This document shows positions 53,923-61,720 of a stretch of 64,000 nucleotides of DNA, piece by piece. The DNA is from an uncultured delta proteobacterium (GTDB lineage: Bacteria > Desulfobacterota > Desulfobulbia > Desulfobulbales > Desulfocapsaceae). The notes beneath the pieces are model-generated. The model had not been told where the DNA came from. It saw nothing but the letters and a program-made list of their open reading frames with translations, and did not search any database. The stretch's first letter is position 1, and each line of letters starts with the position of its first letter. The DNA is taken from assembly GCA_903901335.1 (NCBI GenBank), contig CAIUQR010000024.1, positions 1-64,000 on the forward strand, read 5' to 3'. The position numbers and the translations under genes are program-made.

Positions 53923-55113
53923 ATGACTAAACGCTTATTGGTTGTTTTTTCGTTAGTAATCGCTGCGGGCATGGCCGCAGGCGGTCCTGTCGCCGCTGCC
54001 GATAAAATCGTCAAGATTGCCACCCAGTCACCGCTCTCCGGCGATCAGTCAGCTATTGGTGTTGATATCAAACGAGGAGCCGAGTTGGCCCTCGAACAAT
54101 TGAGCGGCCCTCTGGCCGCAATGGGATTCAAGGTTGAACTGGCCTCGTTCGATGACCAGGCCAATCCCGATACCGGTGTTGCCAACGCCAAGCGTATCGT
54201 CTCCGACCCTGCGATCCTGGCCGTCGTCGGACATTTCAACTCCGGCGTCCAGATACCGTCCTCCGAGGTCTATCATTCCTCCGGTCTCACCAACGTTTCA
54301 CCGGCCAACACCAACCCGAAGGTCACCACCCGCGGCTATCTCGAGGTCAATCGTATCGTTGGTCGTGACGATGTGCAGGGTGTTGTCGGTGCCGACTTCG
54401 CCAGTGAGCATAAGGTCAAAAGTGTCTTTGTCGTCCATGACAAGACCGCCTACGGACAGGGCATTGCCGAGTTTTTCAAGCAAAGGGCTCAGGAAAAGGG
54501 CATGAAGGTTCTTGGCTTTGAAGGTACCGAGGAAAAGGCCAACTTCGACTCTCTGCTCTCTCCGATCCTTGCCGGTAATCCCGATTTAGTCTATTTCGGC
54601 GGTATATATCCCCAAGGATCAGTCCTGTTCAAACAGGCGCGTGAGAGAGGCTATATGGGCATGTTCCTGAGCGATGACGGCTATGACTCCTCTGATGCCG
54701 TCAAGATCGGAGGTAAAACTCTGCTTGAAGGTGGAGGTACCTTCTATTCTACCGTCTCCGGCCCGGCCGCTGTCTACCCCGGGACCGCCAAATTCATTCA
54801 GGACTTTAAGGCCAAGTTCAATGCTGCTCCGCAGCCTTTTGCCGCCCAGGGTTATGATTCAATGGGCATCTCCCTGAAGGCAATTGAGACTGCCGCCAAG
54901 GCCGACGGCAACAAGATACCGACCCGCGAGGCCGTCGCCAAAGCGGTTCGCGCTCTGAAGGATTATGCCGGCATCACCGGCACATTTACCTTCAATGCCA
55001 TCGGTGACCCGACAATCGCCAAATATTTCGTTATGAAGGTCAACTCTGCCGATCCCGCAAAATGGAATGATAATCCGGTCGTCCAGACTCTGGATATCGC
55101 TCCACCGAAATAA
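53923..55113 (+). CDS. livK: branched-chain amino acid ABC transporter substrate-binding protein
   Basis: A 396-residue periplasmic protein with a signal peptide (LLVVFSLVIAAGMAAGGPVAA). The mature part opens IVKIATQSPLSGDQSAIG and has VKSVFVVHDKTAYGQG, DLVYFGGIYPQG and PFAAQGYDSMGI, all of the Leu/Ile/Val-binding type I fold. A strong GGAGGAGGGAG site precedes the ATG. It heads livKHMGF. Related proteins may bind other amino acids or amides, so specificity is inferred from the family. Confidence 0.95.
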   Translation: MTKRLLVVFSLVIAAGMAAGGPVAAADKIVKIATQSPLSGDQSAIGVDIKRGAELALEQLSGPLAAMGFKVELASFDDQANPDTGVANAKRIVSDPAILAVVGHFNSGVQIPSSEVYHSSGLTNVSPANTNPKVTTRGYLEVNRIVGRDDVQGVVGADFASEHKVKSVFVVHDKTAYGQGIAEFFKQRAQEKGMKVLGFEGTEEKANFDSLLSPILAGNPDLVYFGGIYPQGSVLFKQARERGYMGMFLSDDGYDSSDAVKIGGKTLLEGGGTFYSTVSGPAAVYPGTAKFIQDFKAKFNAAPQPFAAQGYDSMGISLKAIETAAKADGNKIPTREAVAKAVRALKDYAGITGTFTFNAIGDPTIAKYFVMKVNSADPAKWNDNPVVQTLDIAPPK

Positions 55114-55185
55114 TCCGCTCCTCGCTTATCCCACCCGAACCCTTTCGTCTAACGGTTCCGGTGATTTTTTACGGGTTCGCCACAT

Positions 55186-56361
55186 ATGAAACGGTTTCTG
55201 AAATCAATCAACATCCGCGAGCTCTTGCGTCCTATAGGACAGATGATCCTCTTCTCCCTGGGCAGCACAATCGTTCTGTCGGTTATAGTCCTTCTTCTCG
55301 CCCTGATCCTGGACAGGACCGTGGTCGGACAGACACTTATCGAACGGCTGAATGTATCGCTCTTTACCTACACCTTGGTCAATCTTCCCCAGGTGGCGAT
55401 TGACGGACTGACCATCGGCTTCGTCTATGCGGCCATCGCCCTTGGCTACACCATGGTCTATGGTGTCCTGGAGTTTATCAACTTTGCCCATAGTGAAATC
55501 TTCGCCGTCGGTGCGTTTGTCGGGGTTGAAATCCTTATTGCACTGGAAAAATTCGGGATTCTCTCAAATGCATCACTTGTAATGGCATATATTTATCTGA
55601 TCTTAGCCATCGTGGCAGGTATGCTGGCGGCAGGGGCGCTGGCCGTTACGGTGGAACGGGTGGCCTATCGTCCTCTTCGTCATGCCTCGCGCCTGGTGCC
55701 GCTGATCTCAGCAATCGGTGTCTCCTTTCTGTTACAGGATGTCATCCGCCTCACAGAGAGCCTGACATCCGGACAGTTCAACCGGATCATGCCTACCTTT
55801 GGTAATTTCGACCATCGCATACTCTTTGGCAAAATGGCCATGGGGGCCACCCAAATCACCCTCGGCGTCTCGATCAAATCAATCATCGTCATTGTCTCGG
55901 CAGTGCTGATGCTGGTAGGGCTCAACTATCTGGTTAACGCGACCAGGATCGGCAAAGCCATCCGCGCCGTGGCCCAGGACCATTCCACCGCCAGCCTGAT
56001 GGGAATAGATGTGAATCGCATCATCTCGCTGACCTTTCTGGTCGGCGGCATGCTGGGCGGGGCCGCAGGTGTTCTCTATGCGCTGAAATTCACCCGGATC
56101 GATCCGTTCGTCGGTTTTTTCCCCGGCCTGAAGGCCTTTACCGCAGCGGTTCTGGGCGGGATCGGCAACATGACCGGCGCGCTTCTCGGCGGCATCGTCC
56201 TTGGTATGCTGGAGACCTACGCCGGTTCCTTTATGGGTGTTTTCACCATGGGCGCGGCTGGCACCGAATATAAAGACATCTTTGCCTTCAGCATCCTGAT
56301 CCTGGTCCTCATCTTCCGGCCGCAGGGACTCATGGGTGAAAATGTGGCCCAGAAGGCCTAA
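55186..56361 (+). CDS. livH: branched-chain amino acid ABC transporter permease LivH
   Basis: A 391-residue permease, longer than typical LivH (about 300) because of an N-terminal extension with an extra helix (QMILFSLGSTIVLSVIVLLLAL). The core starts VAIDGLTIGFVYAAIALGYTMVYGV as TIGFVYAAIALG and includes EFINFAHSEIFAVGAF, ERVAYRPLRHASRLVPL, MGIDVNRII and FTAAVLGGIGNMTGALLGG. It lies 72 bases after livK. It pairs with LivM as the membrane channel. Confidence 0.95.
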   Translation: MKRFLKSINIRELLRPIGQMILFSLGSTIVLSVIVLLLALILDRTVVGQTLIERLNVSLFTYTLVNLPQVAIDGLTIGFVYAAIALGYTMVYGVLEFINFAHSEIFAVGAFVGVEILIALEKFGILSNASLVMAYIYLILAIVAGMLAAGALAVTVERVAYRPLRHASRLVPLISAIGVSFLLQDVIRLTESLTSGQFNRIMPTFGNFDHRILFGKMAMGATQITLGVSIKSIIVIVSAVLMLVGLNYLVNATRIGKAIRAVAQDHSTASLMGIDVNRIISLTFLVGGMLGGAAGVLYALKFTRIDPFVGFFPGLKAFTAAVLGGIGNMTGALLGGIVLGMLETYAGSFMGVFTMGAAGTEYKDIFAFSILILVLIFRPQGLMGENVAQKA

Positions 56362-56370
56362 GGAGGACGT

Positions 56371-57735
56371 ATGATCCCGGTATTTTTAAAAAACACTACC
56401 AAAAGACTGGAACAGGGGCTATGTCCCTATATTCTCATCCTGGTCCATATGGTTCTGGGGACCGCCCTTGTTTATATCAGTCCGCGTTCAAACCTCGCCT
56501 TTCTGGTCTTGATTACCTCGTTTTTCTCGCTCTACTCTTTCAAGGCCGATCGCCGCTTCAAACTGGCCGCCGGTATGGTCCTGACCCTGTTGATCTTTCC
56601 GGTGGTGGGGGTCCGCAATATCTTCTACCTGGAGGTCATTTTCCAGATAAGTGTCTTTTCGGCCCTGGCCCTCGGCCTGAATATCGTGGTCGGATTTGCC
56701 GGTCTGCTTGATCTCGGCTATGTTGCCTTTTACGCCGTCGGGGCCTACCTCTGGGCTTTTTTCGGCTCCCAACAATTTTATATTCTCCACTTCGCACCGG
56801 GAACCCAGCCATCACATCTGCCCTTTCTGCTGCCCGGAGATGCCTTTTATCTGTTTGTTTTCGTCGCCATTCTTGTCGCGGCGCTGACCGGTATCCTGCT
56901 CGGCACGCCGGTCCTCAGGCTACGCGGCGACTATCTGGCCATCGTCACCCTCGGATTCGGAGAGGTCATCCGCGTTCTGGCCAACAACCTTGATAAACCG
57001 CTGAATTTCACCAACGGTCCGCAGGGTATCACCCCGATCCAGCAGCCGACCATGCCGCAGGTGGCGGTTGACGGTTTCAACGCGCTCTTTGGCAGGGTCG
57101 TCGGGCATACGGTCAGCCCCGCCGATATGTATAACGTCATGTTCTACCTGTTTGCGCTGGCGGTTATCATCATCATCATCTTTGTGACCCGCCGTCTCGA
57201 TGACTCAAAAATTGGCCGGGCCTGGACCGCGATCCGTGAAGACGAGACTGCGGCAATCGCCATGGGTGTTCCGCTGGTCAGGATGAAGCTGGCGGCCTTT
57301 GCGGTCGGTGCCTCCTTTGCAGGCGTCATGGGCGTCCTGCTCGCCGGGAGCCGAACATTTATCAGCCCGGAATCCTTCTCCTTCATGCAGTCTATCGGCG
57401 TTCTGTCGATGGTTATTCTGGGCGGTTCGGGCAGCATCCCCGGCGTGATCCTGGGTGCGGCCACGGTGACCATCCTGAACCTGCAGGTCCTTCAGGGACT
57501 GTCTCTCTATCTGAGCCAGCTCCGCCAGACGGATGCAGTCATTCCGATCATCAATTTTGCCTGGGCCAACCTGTCCTCCCAACTGGACCCGGCCAAATAC
57601 CAGCGTCTCTTATTCGGGCTGATCCTGATTCTGATGATGATCTTCCGGCCTGCCGGACTGATCCCGTCTCAGCGACGTAAACGGGAGCCTGCCTCCGACG
57701 AAGCCGAGGCCAAGGAATACCATGGCACTCCTTGA
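56371..57735 (+). CDS. livM: branched-chain amino acid ABC transporter permease LivM
   Basis: A protein of 454 residues with about ten helices. Motifs: ALALGLNIVVGFAGLLDLGY, AFYAVGAYLWAFFGS, LRLRGDYLAIVTLGFGEVIR, RAWTAIREDETAAIAMG and GGSGSIPGVILGAA. AAGGAGG precedes ATG 56371. The last 14 bases overlap the livG start. It forms the heterodimeric permease with LivH. Confidence 0.95.
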   Translation: MIPVFLKNTTKRLEQGLCPYILILVHMVLGTALVYISPRSNLAFLVLITSFFSLYSFKADRRFKLAAGMVLTLLIFPVVGVRNIFYLEVIFQISVFSALALGLNIVVGFAGLLDLGYVAFYAVGAYLWAFFGSQQFYILHFAPGTQPSHLPFLLPGDAFYLFVFVAILVAALTGILLGTPVLRLRGDYLAIVTLGFGEVIRVLANNLDKPLNFTNGPQGITPIQQPTMPQVAVDGFNALFGRVVGHTVSPADMYNVMFYLFALAVIIIIIFVTRRLDDSKIGRAWTAIREDETAAIAMGVPLVRMKLAAFAVGASFAGVMGVLLAGSRTFISPESFSFMQSIGVLSMVILGGSGSIPGVILGAATVTILNLQVLQGLSLYLSQLRQTDAVIPIINFAWANLSSQLDPAKYQRLLFGLILILMMIFRPAGLIPSQRRKREPASDEAEAKEYHGTP

Positions 57736-58516
57736 AACAGTCGATGTCGTAAAACGTTTCGGCGGTCTGACCGCCGTCAACAAGGTCAATTTCAAGCTGG
57801 ACCAGGGGCGAATTGTCAGCATCATCGGCCCGAACGGGGCAGGAAAAACGACGTTCTTCAACTGCCTGACCGGGATTTATCATCCAGACGAAGGCCAGAT
57901 CATTTTCAACGGCAGGCCTTTACACCGGCTGCGTCCTGACCAGATAGCCTCACACGGTCTATCACGCACATTTCAGAACATCCGCCTCTTCGGGAACATG
58001 TCCGTCATCGAAAATATTCTGGTGGGTATGCACGTTCACTTACGGCAGTCGCCGCTCAGCACCCTTTTCCATCTGCCTTCCTTTAAAAAAGAAGAAAAGG
58101 AGGCAGAGCTGAAGGCTGAAGAGCTGATGACCTACGTCGGTCTGAAGGGGGTCGGCAATGAGCTGGCCAAGAATCTGCCCTATGGCGGACAGCGACGTCT
58201 GGAGATCGCCCGGGCCCTGGCCGCCGATCCGCTCATGCTGCTGCTTGATGAACCGGCTGCCGGCATGAACCCGCAGGAGACCGAGGAGGTGACCCGTCTT
58301 TTCCGGCGCATCCGGGATCAGAAGGGCATAACCATCCTGCTTATCGAACACGACATGCGCGTGGTCATGAATATCTCGGAGCTTATCTGCGTCATGGATT
58401 ACGGCGAAAAAATTGCTGAAGGGACACCGGATGAGATCAGGGCCGACACACGGGTCATCGAGGCCTATCTCGGGCGGGGCGCCGTTGCCGGACAACATGA
58501 GAAAAAGGTTGCATGA
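57722..58516 (+). CDS. livG: branched-chain amino acid ABC transporter ATPase LivG
   Basis: A protein of 264 residues. Walker A GPNGAGKTT, FQNIRLFGNMSVIENILVG typical of LivG, signature LPYGGQRRLEIARALA, Walker B MLLLDEPAAGMN and H-loop IEHDMRVVM. It energises uptake together with LivF, whose ATG overlaps this stop by four bases. Confidence 0.97.
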   Translation: MALLETVDVVKRFGGLTAVNKVNFKLDQGRIVSIIGPNGAGKTTFFNCLTGIYHPDEGQIIFNGRPLHRLRPDQIASHGLSRTFQNIRLFGNMSVIENILVGMHVHLRQSPLSTLFHLPSFKKEEKEAELKAEELMTYVGLKGVGNELAKNLPYGGQRRLEIARALAADPLMLLLDEPAAGMNPQETEEVTRLFRRIRDQKGITILLIEHDMRVVMNISELICVMDYGEKIAEGTPDEIRADTRVIEAYLGRGAVAGQHEKKVA

Positions 58517-59226
58517 GCCTCTTATCCCTGCATAACATTCACAGCTTCTATGGCCATATCCATGCCCTCAAAGGTGTCTCGGTTGATGTCGAAGAGGGTG
58601 AGATCGTGACCTTGATCGGTTCAAACGGCGCCGGCAAAAGCACCACCTTGCGCACTATCTCCGGGATGATACACCCCAGGCAGGGGCAAGTTCTGCTGGA
58701 CGGCAGGGATATCTCCCGGATGAAACCGCATGCCATCGTCCTGGCCGGCCTCGGGCATGTGCCTGAAGGCCGGGGGATCTTTCCCAAGCTGACCGTCCGG
58801 GAAAACCTGGAAATGGGTGCGTTCACCGTCAATGATCCGGAAGAGATCGATCGCCGTATGAAGTTCGGTTTTGACATGTTTCCGCGTCTAAAAGAACGGA
58901 TCGGTCAGTATGGCGGCACCCTTTCCGGTGGTGAGCAACAGATGCTGGCAATAGCCCGCGGGCTGATGATGAATCCGCGCCTGCTGATGCTCGACGAGCC
59001 TTCCATGGGCCTGGCGCCTGTCCTGGTGGAATTGATCTTTGACATCATCAAGGCCTTGAACAAGAAGGGCACAACCATTCTGCTGGTAGAACAGAATGCG
59101 CTTATGGCCCTATCTGTCGCCCACAGAGGGTATGTGCTCCAGAACGGCGAGATCGTTGTCAGCGATACGGCAGAGAGCCTGAAACGCAATGGAATGGTGC
59201 AGAAAGCCTATCTGGGTATTGATTGA
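58513..59226 (+). CDS. livF: branched-chain amino acid ABC transporter ATPase LivF
   Basis: A 237-residue ATPase. Walker A GSNGAGKST, GLGHVPEGRGIFPKLTVREN typical of LivF, signature LSGGEQQMLAIARGLM, Walker B LLMLDEPSMGLAP and H-loop LVEQNALMAL. It closes the liv operon. Its final 19 bases overlap the end of the convergent sigma-54 activator gene. Confidence 0.97.
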   Translation: MSLLSLHNIHSFYGHIHALKGVSVDVEEGEIVTLIGSNGAGKSTTLRTISGMIHPRQGQVLLDGRDISRMKPHAIVLAGLGHVPEGRGIFPKLTVRENLEMGAFTVNDPEEIDRRMKFGFDMFPRLKERIGQYGGTLSGGEQQMLAIARGLMMNPRLLMLDEPSMGLAPVLVELIFDIIKALNKKGTTILLVEQNALMALSVAHRGYVLQNGEIVVSDTAESLKRNGMVQKAYLGID

Positions 59227-60797
59227 TCGGCTTCACCTTTATCGAGATGATAGCGCTTTATTTTTTTAAGAAGCCCCTGCCGGGTGATGTGCAGCAGTTC
59301 TGCCGCCCTGGATTTATTGCCCTGCGCCCTCTTCATGGCTTTTGTGATCAGACTCATCTCCAGAGCCCTGACCTGCTGATCGATGGCATAATTGGCAGCC
59401 GGTTCGTTTTGACCTGATTTCCGCTGCAGACGGTGGAAGGCAAGAAGCTCCCTGGAACATTTCTCAATCGATATCACCTCGCCGCTGGTTGTCAAGGCTA
59501 CCAGTCGTTCAACCTCTTTCAGGAGTTGGCGGACATTTCCCGGCCATGGGTAGTGTTCGAACATATCGAGAAGTTCTGATGAAAAACCGAGTACATTCTT
59601 GTTGAAATGTTTATTGGTCACCTCGAGAAAATGTAAGGCCAGCGGCAGGATATCCTCCTGCCGGTCCCGCAGCGGAGGAATGAGTACCTCTACCGAGAAA
59701 AGGCGGAAGAACAGATCGTCACGAAAAAGTCCATTCTTGACCTGTACCGTCAGGTCCTTATTGGTGGCGCTTATCAAACGCAGGTCATAGTGAATCAGTT
59801 TGCTGCTGCCCAACCTGGCCCCTTCCCCTTCCTGGATGGCCCGCAGAAATTTCGGCTGGATCTGCAAGGGCATTTCAGCGATCTCATCAAGAAAAAGGGT
59901 GCCGCCGCTTGCCTCTTCAAAAAGGCCTTTCCTGACCGTATCAGCCCCGGTAAAGGCGCCTCTTTCATGACCAAAAAATTCGCTTTCCACGAGGTTTTCG
60001 GGGATGCAGGCACAGTTAACCGGTACAAACGGCTTCTGCCGCCTCTCTCCCCGCTCATGGATCATCCGGGCAATGAGTTCCTTTCCTGTTCCATTTTCCC
60101 CCTGGATGATCACATTGATCGGTGAATTGCTGATGACCTGGACAAGGTCCAGGACTTCCCGCATTGCAGCACTCTCGGCAATGATCCGCGTGCCCCGGAC
60201 AGATGCCTGCTCCAACCGGCCCACTTCCTTATTCAAGTAACCGGCGATACGCAATATTTCCTGATTCAAGACGATTGATTCAATAGAAATGGACAGGAAC
60301 TGGGCAACCTCTTCCAGCTGTCTGAGATCCTCTTCCTCGAAAGAATCGCCGTTGGTTTTATTGAGGAGCTCCACTGCACCGGTAATCGAGTTTCCACTTA
60401 GGCCTTTTATTGGGGCGCAGAGCATATTCCGGCTGATGAACCCTGTTTGTTCATCCATATAGATATGAAAACCAGGATGGGACTCCAGATTATTCTCAAT
60501 ACAACTTATTCCGGAGCTGATGACCTTGCCGACAATACTCCCCTCCAAGGGCGGTTCGATCTGTTTCTCGCTGAGACCGGTACCAAATATCGAACATATT
60601 CTGTTACTTCCTATTTCCATAATAAAAATGGTACACCGCTCCACATGCATGAGTTTCGGTAAAATGCGGATATAAAACGTCACGAAAGCCCTGTAGTCAT
60701 CCATAGCCCAGGAACTTGCTACCTGGGATAATCGTTGTCTGAGGACGGCCAGATGCTTTCTTGAAGAATGGGAAAAGGAAGGGGCAGGATACGTCAT
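59208..60797 (-). CDS. GAF-domain sigma-54-dependent transcriptional activator
   Basis: A 529-residue NtrC/NifA-type activator. Residues 35-180 are a GAF domain (RCTIFIMEIGSNRICSIFGT, NMLCAPIKGLSG, GAVELLNKT). The AAA+ core (about 205-435) has GENGTGKELIARMIH, the sigma-54 contact GAFTGAD, GGTLFLDEIAEM and a complete R-finger region (FRDDLFFRLFSVEVL). The Fis-type helix-turn-helix closes it (RAAELLHITRQGLLKKIKRY). It senses a small ligand by GAF and opens sigma-54 promoters. The target is unknown; it overlaps livF tail to tail by 19 bases. Confidence 0.95.
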   Translation of the reverse strand: MTYPAPSFSHSSRKHLAVLRQRLSQVASSWAMDDYRAFVTFYIRILPKLMHVERCTIFIMEIGSNRICSIFGTGLSEKQIEPPLEGSIVGKVISSGISCIENNLESHPGFHIYMDEQTGFISRNMLCAPIKGLSGNSITGAVELLNKTNGDSFEEEDLRQLEEVAQFLSISIESIVLNQEILRIAGYLNKEVGRLEQASVRGTRIIAESAAMREVLDLVQVISNSPINVIIQGENGTGKELIARMIHERGERRQKPFVPVNCACIPENLVESEFFGHERGAFTGADTVRKGLFEEASGGTLFLDEIAEMPLQIQPKFLRAIQEGEGARLGSSKLIHYDLRLISATNKDLTVQVKNGLFRDDLFFRLFSVEVLIPPLRDRQEDILPLALHFLEVTNKHFNKNVLGFSSELLDMFEHYPWPGNVRQLLKEVERLVALTTSGEVISIEKCSRELLAFHRLQRKSGQNEPAANYAIDQQVRALEMSLITKAMKRAQGNKSRAAELLHITRQGLLKKIKRYHLDKGEADQSIPR

Positions 60798-61352
60798 ATG
60801 TAAACTCAGTTGTCGATAATTTCATTTGTAACTTACAGAGAAATATCCTGCATTGACTATTGTAGTCTGTCGATACTACAGTTTTTTGTTTAACATGATC
60901 ATGGGCCATTTGTCAAAAATATTTTCTCTCACCAGGATTATACAGAGCAAGAAGTGAAACGAATGGAAACGATGTTTCCGTTTCCTGGCGATAAAACTCC
61001 GATTAGAGCAGTATCGCGTTCAGAAGAGATGAATATTTTCAGAACGAAGAAAATATTCTAAGGAATTGAAACTTCAGATAAACAACAATACAGCCCCGGC
61101 CCCGGCCCGTTTAATGGAACACCATCACGTTTATGCGCGTCGCTTTGGCATGCACTATGCATGAAGTCCCAGTCAGAGGATAATGGATGTGACGTTGATG
61201 GTACATTGATGAGGGGCCATCGGGATTCCAGCAGATTCATGGGCATATTCATTTTGCCCTGCAAATCTAAAACTCAATCATCGCTCTCCAGCCCGAAGGA
61301 ACGATTCAATCCGTTCCCGCCGAAACATTCCGGAACACGAAGGGTAAACAAG
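60798..61352. other. AT-rich divergent intergenic region
   Basis: A 555-base stretch between the minus-strand activator and the plus-strand 64-residue ORF. It contains an imperfect repeat TTGTAGT-N8-ACTACAG followed by TTTTTT (about 60861-60889), which could end transcription on the plus strand, and the nested palindrome at 60956-60984. A longer version of the following ORF could begin at 61161 but is not protein-like. No other gene is seen. Confidence 0.45.
60956..60984. promoter_or_regulatory. nested palindrome, operator candidate
   Basis: GGAAAC-GAT-GTTTCC (60965-60979) is a perfect palindrome flanked by GAAAC (60956-60960) and GTTTC (60980-60984). The outer and inner half-sites are the same GAAAC motif, giving four half-sites in 29 bases. 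It lies about 160 bases upstream of the activator start and 370 before the small ORF. Confidence 0.4.
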
Positions 61353-61547
61353 ATGAAAGAGGAAAAACAGAATCTGTCCTACCGTCAGATCGGACGCGGA
61401 TTTATCATAAATGACTCCATTCCCGGTAGGCCGGTAGGAAGGCGTCTTACAAAAACATATGTCGACCAGTTCAATCGGAAATACGTATTGATTAATGATC
61501 GATATGAACTGTTGACCGCGGAGCATAACTATCTTTCCGTAGACTGA
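61353..61547 (+). CDS. 64-residue hypothetical protein
   Basis: ATG 61353 follows AAGGG by eight bases and opens a basic protein of 64 residues (KEEKQNLSYRQIGRGFIIND, RPVGRRLTKTYVDQFNRKYV, LINDRYELLTAEHNYLSVD). The sequence looks folded and soluble, with an RGFI-type strand and an RYELLTAEH helix; no family is recognised. The frame extends upstream to 61161, but that part is Pro/Ser-rich and unlike a conserved domain. No partner gene is evident. Confidence 0.5.
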   Translation: MKEEKQNLSYRQIGRGFIINDSIPGRPVGRRLTKTYVDQFNRKYVLINDRYELLTAEHNYLSVD

Positions 61548-61720
61548 GAAAGCGTCGGTATTGCAGTTTTTAACCAGCGGATTAAAACGAATTGTCTGCA
61601 TTGATTGTATCTTGACCAGCTGTTGAAAAGGATATTTACAGCCCCCCCGGTTAATGTGAATTATCTGGTTAAACTGTTTGGGATACTTTCAGTGCAGATG
61701 TTTTTTTGTCGTGGTGCTTT

